Positions 1 to 5,596 of a DNA stretch of 10,445 nucleotides are shown here, piece by piece. A model generated the notes under the pieces. That model ran no database searches. It was not told the origin of the DNA and was given only the letters and a program-made list of their open reading frames with translations. Numbering within the stretch: the stretch's first letter is position 1; the number at the start of each line of letters is the position of its first letter. The DNA comes from an uncultured Flavobacteriales bacterium (lineage in GTDB: Bacteria; Bacteroidota; Bacteroidia; CAIKAF01), in the NCBI GenBank assembly GCA_937925455.1, contig CALEWF010000001.1:1-10445 (forward strand). Direction: 5' to 3'. A program made the position numbers and the translations under genes.

Positions 1-230
1 GTTTCGTCTCCTAAATTGTACATCTGTTTTAATATCAGTAAACCAGCCATTAAACGCACAGGCTTGGATGGTGTGCCTGTGGATGAATACAAGGGAAGAA
101 ACGTTTTCTCCAATTCGTTCCAATGGATTTTATCGGCTAACTTAACCAATGGATGTTCCATGTTAATAATCTCCTTTAGCAAAGGACGAAACAAATCTTT
201 TTGATTTTGATTGGCTGATTTTCCTAACAT
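1..230 (-). CDS. IS5-type transposase, N-terminal fragment (runs off window edge)
   Basis: The complement reads as an open frame from an ATG at 230-228 to the window edge, about 76 residues. It begins MLGKSANQNQKDLF, followed by RPLLKEIINMEHPLVKLAD, then a segment ending RLMAGLLILKQMYNLGDE. This matches my memory of the N-terminal DUF772 region of IS5-type (IS5/IS1182-like, DDE_Tnp_1) transposases common in Bacteroidota: a helical DNA-binding region precedes the DDE catalytic domain. The catalytic part lies outside the window, so whether the element is intact cannot be judged. The start is supported by the conserved MLGK opening and by an in-frame stop-rich region upstream. Its product would act on the ends of the insertion sequence. 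The IS end should lie somewhere in the next 100 or so bases, but I cannot define its terminal repeat without the other end. Confidence 0.82.
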   Translation of the reverse strand, partial: MLGKSANQNQKDLFRPLLKEIINMEHPLVKLADKIHWNELEKTFLPLYSSTGTPSKPVRLMAGLLILKQMYNLGDE

Positions 231-256
231 AATTTTGCAAGGTTTTTTGCAAAATT
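231..256. promoter_or_regulatory. Perfect 10-bp inverted repeat touching the transposase start codon
   Basis: AATTTTGCAA at 231-240 and TTGCAAAATT at 247-256 are exact inverted copies around a 6-base spacer. On the minus strand the palindrome ends directly at the transposase ATG. The same 9-mer TTTTGCAAG occurs at 233-241 and again at 288-296, so the core is present three times in about 65 bp. It may be an operator or transposase-binding site, or an mRNA hairpin limiting translation. The sequence shows the symmetry; the role is inference. Confidence 0.6.
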
Positions 257-348
257 CTTCATTTTCCTGGCAGATTTTTATACTATGTTTTGCAAGTTTT
301 TCACAGATTTATCAAAAGGTTTAGAGGTTTTTAAGGAGCAACTATTTA

Positions 349-413
349 TTTGTGGTCTCTGTGGTAAAAAATTTAACCACAAAGAACACAGAGATACACG
401 GAGTACACAAAGA
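349..413. repeat. CACAGAG-rich imperfect palindromic repeat
   Basis: The left arm TTTGTGGTCTCTGTGGTA and the right arm starting TAACCACAAAGAACACAGAG are imperfect inverted copies around AAAAAATT. The right side continues as GATACACGGAGTACACAAAG, a roughly 9-11-base periodic purine/CA pattern. I recall very similar ACCACAAAG...CACAGAG strings as intergenic repeats in many bacterial genomes, but I cannot run a search. There is no coding sense in any frame. Confidence 0.55.
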
Positions 414-647
414 AAATGAAAGTAAAACATACGGTATTGCTTTGTGCTATCTATGGTTATTTATGTAACAGTGGCTACGTAGGTTTTTATTTTTCTGGAT
501 GCCTACGGAAATTTTCTAATGCATAATTTGGGATTAATTGCATTGTTTTCACAATTCGTAATTGATAATTGGGGTAGAGGGTGCATACGTTCCAAACCAC
601 ATTTACAATGCGTTTAGATAGTTGGTCGTAGGCGGAGGATGCATTGT

Positions 648-736
648 AGCATACAGATTGCTTCTCCGCCAAAGGCAGGTCGCAATGAAGCTATCAAGCA
701 TACAGATTGCTTCGGGCTGTCGCCCTCGCAAAGACG
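648..736. repeat. Two tandem units of an AGCATACAGATTGCTTC repeat
   Basis: The 17-mer AGCATACAGATTGCTTC occurs exactly at 648-664 and at 697-713, 49 bp apart. Each is followed by a short GC-rich hairpin-like stretch and a TCGCAA(T/A)GA(A/C)G tail (679-689 and 725-736). On the minus strand this is the familiar form in which a TTGCGAGG-like sequence leads to GAAGCAATCTGTATGC, a widely dispersed bacterial intergenic repeat (from memory). The two units differ in the middle, so both are degenerate. Confidence 0.6.
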
Positions 737-746
737 CCAAGATTAT

Positions 747-805
747 CGAGGCAGCGGGTGAATCTTCCTCTACGAGGCGGAGATACACGCTACGCCCCCA
801 CCCTA
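747..805 (-). repeat. Degenerate inverted copy (copy A) of the window's GC-rich dispersed element
   Basis: The minus strand carries GGGGGCGTAGC, then GTGTATCTCCGCCTCGTAG, then GATTCACCCGCTGC. These correspond in order to blocks in the copies at 5634-5690 and 10400-10445 (plus strand). The AT-rich leader is much less similar here, and the long hairpin part seen in the 5.6-kb copy is missing. It ends about 28 bp beyond the stop codon of the E1 gene. Confidence 0.55.
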
Positions 806-832
806 ACTGGATAACTTAAATTTGAATTATTA

Positions 833-2809
833 TCAGAACGCCAACAAATCGAGTAATTGTTTTTCAAATCGTTTTTTGGGCAAAAAGTTCCATTCTAACA
901 CCGATGAAAACGGCACTGGCGTATCTAAAGAAGTCGAACGAACTACCGGTGCATCTAAATGCATAAAGCAGGTTTCGTTGATACGAGTTGCTATTTCTGC
1001 CCCAATACCTCCGGTGAGAGTATCTTCGTGCAAAATGATTACTTTACCGGTTTTCATTACACTTTGAATAATAGCATCCATATCCAAAGGCATCAATGTG
1101 CGAAGATCTACTAAATCAGCCGATATATTCGGATAACGATTCAATACATCCAAGGCCCAATGCACACCAAAACCATAAGTAATAATAGATACATCATTCC
1201 CTTGTTTCACTATCCGTGCTTTGCCCATTTCAATGGTATAATACCCCTCCGGTACCATTCCGCTAATGCTTCTGTAAAGTGCTTTGTGTTCAAAAAACAT
1301 TACCGGGTTTGGATCTTCAATGGCTGCTATTAAAAGCCCTTTGGCATCATCTGGAAAAGCTGGATAAACAATTTTCAATCCGGGTGTATGGAAAAACCAA
1401 GCCTCATTCGATTGCGAATGAAATGGCCCTGCACCAACACCGGCGCCTGTTGGCATACGTATTACTACATCTGCATTCTGCCCCCAGCGATAATGGATTT
1501 TGGCCAAATTGTTTACAATGGGATTAAATCCACTGGTAACAAAATCGGCAAATTGCATTTCAATCACCGATTTCATTTTTTTAATGGATAAGCCAAGCCC
1601 GGTACCAATAATAGCCGATTCGCACAAGGGTGTATTACGTACACGATCTTTGCCATACCTATCAACAAACCCTTCGGTTACTTTAAATACACCTCCATAC
1701 TCTGCAATATCCTGACCCATTAAAATTAGTTCAGGGAATTGTTTCATAGCTTCATTTAACCCATCAGATATGGCATCCACAAAACGTTTTTCAGTAACTG
1801 TAGAAGATGGAGGAATTACTTTTTGAACGTAGGGAGCATATACATCGCGTAATTCGGCTTCTGTATCAGGAGTTACTTCTGGCTCAGCAAACACCTCTTC
1901 TACCCCCCGATCAATTTCATCGCGAATTTCTTTTCTATAACGTTCCTTTAATTCATCATCTAAAATTCCCTGCTGGAATAAAAAGCTCTCATAGGTTGAA
2001 ATCGGGTCTTTTTTCGCCCATTCTTCAAATAATTCTTTAGGAACATATTTTGTTCCGGAAGCTTCTTCATGCCCACGCATTCGAAAAGTAATACATTCCA
2101 ACAGCACTGGGCGGGGATTTTCACGAAGGCTTTCTGCCAGTTTTTTTACTGTTTTATACACTTCCACTACATTATTTCCATCAATGGTAAGCCCTTCCAT
2201 ACCATAGCCTATTGCACGGTCGGCCAACCGTTTACAGCGAAACTGCTCATTGCTTGGAGTAGATAACCCATACCCGTTGGATTCTATCAGAAAAATCACC
2301 GGTAAATCCCAAACAGCTGCTACATTCAACGACTCATGAAAATCACCTTCGCTGGTACCTCCATCGCCGGTTATTACCAATGTTACTTTCTTTTCTTTTT
2401 TCAATTTACAGCCCAAGGCAATTCCATCCGCCACAGCCAATTGTGGACCCAGATGGGATATCATCCCCACCAGATGATACTCATTTGTTCCAAAATGAAA
2501 CGACCGCTCCCTGCCTTTACTGAAACCATTCATTTTACCCTGCCATTGAGAAAACAGCCGATTAAAAGGAACATTACGAGCCGTAAACATTCCTAAATTA
2601 CGGTGCATAGGCAGCATGTATTCATCCGGATGCAAGGCCAGCGTAGCACCAACAGAAATTGCTTCTTGGCCAATGCCCGAAAACCATTTGGAAATTTTTC
2701 CCTGACGAAGCAGCACCAGCATTTTTTCCTCAATCATGCGGGGTTTAAGCAAATGCTTGTATAAATCAAGAACCTCTTGAGTAGATAAACCGGATATATC
2801 AAACTGCAT
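833..2809 (-). CDS. Fused alpha-beta 2-oxoacid dehydrogenase E1 (thiamine diphosphate-dependent)
   Basis: This 658-residue protein joins both E1 subunits of a branched-chain/pyruvate-type 2-oxoacid dehydrogenase. E1 decarboxylates a 2-oxoacid on thiamine diphosphate and passes the acyl group to the lipoyl domain of E2. The alpha half spans about residues 8-305. It shows the ThDP/Mg motif GDGGTSEGDF (148-157), closed by the Asn of ESNGYG at 178, and the substrate-loop histidine in RMRGHEEASG (H247). A charged linker covers about 306-338. The beta half starts near TEKRFVDAI (339) and has MGQDIAEYGG (364-373), the catalytic-region Glu in LCESAI (E397), GAGPFHSQSNEAWF (459-472) and a transketolase C-terminal domain from about 520. 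Separate subunits are near 330-400 and 325 residues, so this fusion is complete. Such fusions are common in Bacteroidota, where the branched-chain enzyme feeds iso-fatty acid synthesis. The substrate cannot be decided here, and E2/E3 are not adjacent. It appears monocistronic. Confidence 0.93.
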   Translation of the reverse strand: MQFDISGLSTQEVLDLYKHLLKPRMIEEKMLVLLRQGKISKWFSGIGQEAISVGATLALHPDEYMLPMHRNLGMFTARNVPFNRLFSQWQGKMNGFSKGRERSFHFGTNEYHLVGMISHLGPQLAVADGIALGCKLKKEKKVTLVITGDGGTSEGDFHESLNVAAVWDLPVIFLIESNGYGLSTPSNEQFRCKRLADRAIGYGMEGLTIDGNNVVEVYKTVKKLAESLRENPRPVLLECITFRMRGHEEASGTKYVPKELFEEWAKKDPISTYESFLFQQGILDDELKERYRKEIRDEIDRGVEEVFAEPEVTPDTEAELRDVYAPYVQKVIPPSSTVTEKRFVDAISDGLNEAMKQFPELILMGQDIAEYGGVFKVTEGFVDRYGKDRVRNTPLCESAIIGTGLGLSIKKMKSVIEMQFADFVTSGFNPIVNNLAKIHYRWGQNADVVIRMPTGAGVGAGPFHSQSNEAWFFHTPGLKIVYPAFPDDAKGLLIAAIEDPNPVMFFEHKALYRSISGMVPEGYYTIEMGKARIVKQGNDVSIITYGFGVHWALDVLNRYPNISADLVDLRTLMPLDMDAIIQSVMKTGKVIILHEDTLTGGIGAEIATRINETCFMHLDAPVVRSTSLDTPVPFSSVLEWNFLPKKRFEKQLLDLLAF

Positions 2810-2835
2810 ACGATGCTATTTAAATTACCTTACGG

Positions 2836-2843
2836 CAAAGGTA
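2836..2843 (-). promoter_or_regulatory. Candidate -7 box of the E1 gene
   Basis: The minus strand reads TACCTTTG followed by CC, an exact fit to the Bacteroidota TAnnTTTG -7 consensus, 26 bases upstream of the E1 ATG. I see no good TTTG -33 box at the usual spacing. The position between the fasciclin terminator side and the E1 start supports a separate E1 transcript. Confidence 0.45.
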
Positions 2844-2876
2844 TAGGTTTATTTGGCAGTGAAAAGAATGGGGAAC

Positions 2877-2908
2877 AAAAAAGGCGGTTCGTTAAGAACC
2901 GCCCTTTT
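2877..2908 (-). terminator. Intrinsic terminator of the fasciclin lipoprotein gene
   Basis: GGCGGTTC (2883-2890) pairs perfectly with GAACCGCC (2896-2903) around GTTAA. On the minus strand the hairpin is followed by six T residues (complement of 2877-2882). It lies 18 bases past the fasciclin stop codon and separates that gene from E1. Confidence 0.85.
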
Positions 2909-2925
2909 ACAAATTTTCGATGAGG

Positions 2926-3702
2926 TTATTTTGCTTTGCCACCCACTTGTTGGGTTTGTGTTCCGGTCATCTTTCCACCCACCTGCTGAGTTTCATTTCC
3001 GGTCATTTTACCACCTACTCCTTCTGTTTTGTTGATAGTTGTAGCTGGGGCAGGTGTGGTTGTAATGGTGTTAGTAGTAGGAGCTGGTTTTGCTTTGCTT
3101 TTCTTTACAGGAGGTGTTAAAACAGCATCTACAACATGAATAACTCCATTAGCGCACTGAATATCAGCAGATGTAACAGTACCGTTACCTACTTTTAAAG
3201 TTTCACCATCTACTTTCAAAACCAAAACTTTTTCATCTAACATATCCAATTCCGGACGGCTTTTCAAATCAACAGCTGCAAATTTACCAACAGCCACATG
3301 ATAAGTTAAAAGATCTGTTAACTCTTGTTTCTTTTTCAAGTCAGTTTTTAAAGCCTCCAATTTTTTCTGATCCATTTTAGCAAAAGCATCGTTGGTAGGA
3401 GCAAAAACGGTGAAATTAGCATTGGCATCGCTCAATTTTTCAACCAATCCAGCATTGCTCAACAATTCTACCAGTGTAGAAAACTGAGGATCAGCTTGTG
3501 CGGTTTCTACCACATTTTTCAATTCTACTACCTGATTGGCAGCAGCTATTGAATCTTGACGTTTTTGCTCTAATGCAGCCAATGAATCAGCTTCTCTTTT
3601 TTTACGGGCAGCTTCGTCTTCTTTTGATTTACCACCGCCACAGGAGGTTAAAACTACGGCTGTAGCTAAACCCATGATCGCAAACAGATTTTTCATTTTC
3701 AT
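2926..3702 (-). CDS. Fasciclin (FAS1) domain lipoprotein with C-terminal 12-residue repeats
   Basis: The 258-residue protein begins with a type II signal peptide (KNLFAIMGLATAVVLTSC) whose lipobox cysteine is residue 21, so it should be anchored in an envelope membrane. Residues 24-57 are highly charged and probably helical (a spacer). A single FAS1 domain follows (about 58-197), with the two family hallmarks FTVFAPTNDAF (97-107) and GVIHVVDAVL (186-195), plus LLTYHV in between. FAS1 domains mediate adhesion-type contacts, but the ligand here is unknown. A Pro/Thr/Lys-rich linker (198-228) leads to two tandem copies of VGGKMTG(N/T)(E/Q)TQQ and a final VGGK. The start at 3702 gives MKMKNLF; initiation at the second Met (residue 3) is equally possible. 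The gene has its own terminator and is divergent from the lipoprotein gene at 3858. Confidence 0.88.
   Translation of the reverse strand: MKMKNLFAIMGLATAVVLTSCGGGKSKEDEAARKKREADSLAALEQKRQDSIAAANQVVELKNVVETAQADPQFSTLVELLSNAGLVEKLSDANANFTVFAPTNDAFAKMDQKKLEALKTDLKKKQELTDLLTYHVAVGKFAAVDLKSRPELDMLDEKVLVLKVDGETLKVGNGTVTSADIQCANGVIHVVDAVLTPPVKKSKAKPAPTTNTITTTPAPATTINKTEGVGGKMTGNETQQVGGKMTGTQTQQVGGKAK
2939..3016 (-). repeat. 36-bp tandem repeat encoding VGGKMTG-type units
   Basis: Two consecutive 36-bp units (2939-2974 and 2975-3010), plus the start of a third, encode the 12-residue repeats at the C-terminus of the fasciclin lipoprotein. The protein repeat is VGGKMTG then N-E or T-Q, then TQQ. Several differences between the units are synonymous, so the repeat is not brand new. 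Confidence 0.8.
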
Positions 3703-3752
3703 ACTTGTTAATTTAATTTGTTAAAGTTTGGTTAAAATTGAATTCAACGCAG

Positions 3753-3760
3753 CAAAGGTA
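3753..3760 (-). promoter_or_regulatory. Candidate -7 box of the fasciclin gene
   Basis: The minus strand reads TACCTTTGCTGCG. The first eight bases fit TAnnTTTG exactly and lie about 50 bases upstream of the ATG. The same block, one base different over its first 12 positions, faces the other way at 3819-3830 for the divergent lipoprotein gene. No clear -33 TTTG is present. Confidence 0.45.
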
Positions 3761-3818
3761 GGTGAAATTTATAATTCAGTATATTTTAATTAAAATTTTT
3801 TTCTTAAAAAAACCTTAT

Positions 3819-3826
3819 TACTTTTG
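3819..3826 (+). promoter_or_regulatory. Candidate -7 box of the first small lipoprotein gene
   Basis: TACTTTTG followed by CTGC fits the Bacteroidota TAnnTTTG box and would start transcription near 3832, leaving a leader of about 25 bases before the ATG at 3858. The upstream region is A/T-rich, with no clear TTTG at -33. Confidence 0.5.
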
Positions 3827-3857
3827 CTGCATAAATTAAAACTTAAAAAAACAATTT

Positions 3858-4340
3858 ATGAAAAGGATTTTATTGAACATGAAGACTGTAAGCCTGATGG
3901 CTATTGTAGCAAGTGCATTAACTATTAGTAGCTGCAACAGTGTAAAATGTAACGAACCCAAAGATGATAATTACGAATCTACAACAAACAACTGTGACGA
4001 AGCAGCTACCGAAAATAAATTTGTAGGTAACTGGACAGGTAGCCCGGGTTCTTATCCATTTAATGTTACTGCAAGTACAGCTTCTGGTGATTATGTTATC
4101 AATGTAAGCACCAATTTTGGCTTGACTGATGCTAATGGTAATCAACTTACTCCTGCTAACTTAAACGGTTGGAGTGTAAATAAAAATCAAGCTACTTTAT
4201 CAAGTGCTACCTTGTATAATGGTACTGTAAGTAATGCTTCTTTAAATTATACAAACAATACCTCTGCAACTGTTACCTATACTCTTTCTGGTTACGGTTC
4301 AGGTGTTGACGGTACATATACTGAGTCATTGAGTAAATAA
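3858..4340 (+). CDS. Small secreted lipoprotein, paralogue of the one at 5122 (function unknown)
   Basis: The 160-residue protein has a lipoprotein signal ending in LTISSC, with the acylated cysteine at residue 26. Initiation at the internal Met8 would give an equally good signal peptide. After the lipobox comes a motif with two further cysteines, C-x4-C-N-x-P-x-DDNY-x-S ending in a Cys at 46, which could form a disulfide. A beta-rich domain starts at KFVGNWTGSPG (about 54) and ends with YTLSGYG and DGTYTESLSK. I do not recognise a named family; the WTG/lipocalin-like look is only an impression. It shares about 40% identity by hand alignment with the 151-residue product at 5122, including all three cysteines. 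A strong terminator follows at once, so it is probably transcribed alone. Low complexity (Ser/Thr/Asn-rich) is typical of surface-exposed lipoproteins. Confidence 0.82.
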   Translation: MKRILLNMKTVSLMAIVASALTISSCNSVKCNEPKDDNYESTTNNCDEAATENKFVGNWTGSPGSYPFNVTASTASGDYVINVSTNFGLTDANGNQLTPANLNGWSVNKNQATLSSATLYNGTVSNASLNYTNNTSATVTYTLSGYGSGVDGTYTESLSK

Positions 4341-4359
4341 CTTATGATTGACCACCAGT

Positions 4360-4391
4360 AAAAGGGAGCCTAATCAGCTCCCTTTTTTTTT
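4360..4391 (+). terminator. Intrinsic terminator after the first small lipoprotein gene
   Basis: AAAAGGGAGC (4360-4369) pairs with GCTCCCTTTT (4377-4386) around a 7-base loop and runs into nine T residues. It lies 20 bases past the stop codon and separates this gene from the DUF4294 gene. Confidence 0.9.
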
Positions 4392-4428
4392 GGCATGTAA
4401 ATTGAAAAACTAAAATTAAACCTATCAT

Positions 4429-5061
4429 ATGAAAACTTGGTTTTTCATAATAATTTTTGCCATTTGTACTTATCAGAAAGTGACCTCACAAGAAGTGAAA
4501 GGTAAAATCGGAATTACTTGGACACCGGTTGATACAAATAAAACCGGAGGAGAAATAAAATATTACGCCTACACCGAAGACTCAATGTTGGTAAAGTACC
4601 TTCCTCAATTTGAAGTACTCACCCTTCGAACATTTACGAAAAAGAAAGACCAACGAAAGTATGACAGGTTAATTCGCCATGTTAAAAAAGTATATCCATT
4701 TGCCAAATTAGCCGGTGAACGAATGAAAGCTTACTCTATGGTAATGGAAAGCATGAGCCGAAAAGAACGTAAAAACTTAGTTCGTTCGTTTGAAGAAGAA
4801 ATAAAAAATACGCATGGTCAAGATTTAAAAAAATTAACCCCTAATCAAGGTAGAATTCTTCTGAAGCTTATTGACCGTGAAACCGGAAATACGCCATACC
4901 AATTGATAGAAGACCTGCGTGGCAGTTTTGCAGCTATATTTTGGCAAATTACCGCTTCATTTTTTGACTTTGATTTAAAAGAAGGATTTGATCCCCAAAG
5001 CCGGGAAGAAGACTTGTACATTGATGAAATTTGCCGGATGATTGATGCCGGACAATTATAA
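4429..5061 (+). CDS. DUF4294 family exported protein
   Basis: The 210-residue protein starts with a short hydrophobic signal (WFFIIIFAICTY) with likely cleavage near TSQ (residue 21). It continues with YLPQFEVLTLRTF (57-69) and KKDQRKYDRLIRHVKKVYPFAKLAGE (72-97), then LTPNQGRILLKLIDRETG (136-153), YQLIEDLRGSFAAIFWQ (157-173) and a terminal MIDAGQL. These blocks match my recollection of DUF4294, a Bacteroidota-restricted family of unknown function and similar length. The basic, helix-rich middle and the conserved Trp/Phe motif are family traits. No catalytic motif is visible, so no activity is assigned. The gene starts 38 bases after the preceding terminator and ends 60 bases before the second lipoprotein gene, which has its own promoter-like boxes. 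Confidence 0.88.
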   Translation: MKTWFFIIIFAICTYQKVTSQEVKGKIGITWTPVDTNKTGGEIKYYAYTEDSMLVKYLPQFEVLTLRTFTKKKDQRKYDRLIRHVKKVYPFAKLAGERMKAYSMVMESMSRKERKNLVRSFEEEIKNTHGQDLKKLTPNQGRILLKLIDRETGNTPYQLIEDLRGSFAAIFWQITASFFDFDLKEGFDPQSREEDLYIDEICRMIDAGQL

Positions 5062-5077
5062 TACAACATCTAAACAT

Positions 5078-5108
5078 TTGAATACGTAAAAGTTTTTTCT
5101 TAGTTTAG
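5078..5108 (+). promoter_or_regulatory. Candidate promoter of the second small lipoprotein gene
   Basis: TTG at 5078-5080 and TAGTTTAG at 5101-5108, separated by 20 bases, fit the Bacteroidota -33/-7 pattern with one mismatch in the -7 box. The ATG at 5122 is 13 bases after the -7 box, leaving a very short leader. Confidence 0.5.
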
Positions 5109-5121
5109 AAAAAATTAACGT

Positions 5122-5577
5122 ATGAAAAAAAACAGCTTCATTGCTATAATCATCAGCACTTGGATGCTTTATAGCTGCGAATCGTATCTATGTAATATTC
5201 CTGAAGACGACAACTATCAATCGAAAACCAAAACTTGTAATGCCGATTCTACAGTGTATAAATTTTTGGGAGAATGGACAGGTGCCCCAGGACCCTATTC
5301 TGTAGTTATTTCAAAAGGACTCAATAATGAATACAAGCTAAATGTATTAACTAACATGGGACTAACTAATGGCCAAGGCATTCAACGAGACCCTGTGCAA
5401 CTTAGCAATTGGCAAGTATCACAAGATAAAGCAATATTACCAACAACCTCTTTTTATGAGGGCCAAATTACGGCTACATTAACTTATACCAGCCCAATAC
5501 TTATGGGTATTGATTATACCTTATCGGGCTTTGGAATCCCGTACGATGGAACTTACGAAGATATTTTAACCAAGTAA
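5122..5577 (+). CDS. Small secreted lipoprotein, paralogue of the one at 3858 (function unknown)
   Basis: The 151-residue protein has a signal peptide ending in WMLYSC, with the acylated cysteine at residue 19. The following block C-x4-CNIPEDDNYQS, then a Cys at 39, repeats the cysteine pattern of the 3858 product. The domain then runs from KFLGEWTGAPGPY through LNVLTNMGLT, LSNWQV and LTYT to YTLSGFG and DGTYEDILTK. I count about 55 identical positions over roughly 136 aligned from the lipobox Cys, so the two are clear paralogues. No known family is recognised and no catalytic residues stand out. The signal peptide and the variable stretches differ more than the core, which argues for an old duplication. 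The gene converges on the large T9SS cargo gene. The next terminator is about 295 bases downstream, beyond the GC-rich element. Confidence 0.82.
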   Translation: MKKNSFIAIIISTWMLYSCESYLCNIPEDDNYQSKTKTCNADSTVYKFLGEWTGAPGPYSVVISKGLNNEYKLNVLTNMGLTNGQGIQRDPVQLSNWQVSQDKAILPTTSFYEGQITATLTYTSPILMGIDYTLSGFGIPYDGTYEDILTK

Positions 5578-5596
5578 AGCTAATACCTTAAACGTA

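Larger units (their letters stand above)
231..832. other. Gene-free intergenic block filled with dispersed-repeat remnants
   Basis: No open frame here resembles a protein I know. Short open frames at 487-672 (-) and 622-819 (+) run through repetitive sequence and give low-complexity translations. What can be seen is: the palindrome next to the transposase, a CACAGAG-type imperfect palindrome (349-413), a small 6-bp inverted repeat CGTAGG/CCTACG (478-483 and 502-507), two units of a CAGATTGCTTC repeat (648-736), and an inverted copy of the GC-rich element (747-805). The block looks like a landing zone for repeats between an insertion sequence and the E1 gene. Confidence 0.6.

Noticed and set aside
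487..672. Minus-strand open frame of 61 codons
   Set aside because: It overlaps the dispersed repeat, its translation follows AT-rich non-coding strings, and it resembles no family I know.
648..736. Possible CRISPR array
   Set aside because: Only two 17-base copies, with a degenerate repeat-like spacer and no cas genes.
622..819. Plus-strand open frame of 65 codons
   Set aside because: It runs entirely through the CAGATTGCTTC repeat and copy A of the GC-rich element; no start signal or protein similarity.
3858..5577. Three plus-strand genes as a single operon
   Set aside because: A strong terminator at 4360-4391 splits the first from the second, and the third has its own promoter-like boxes.
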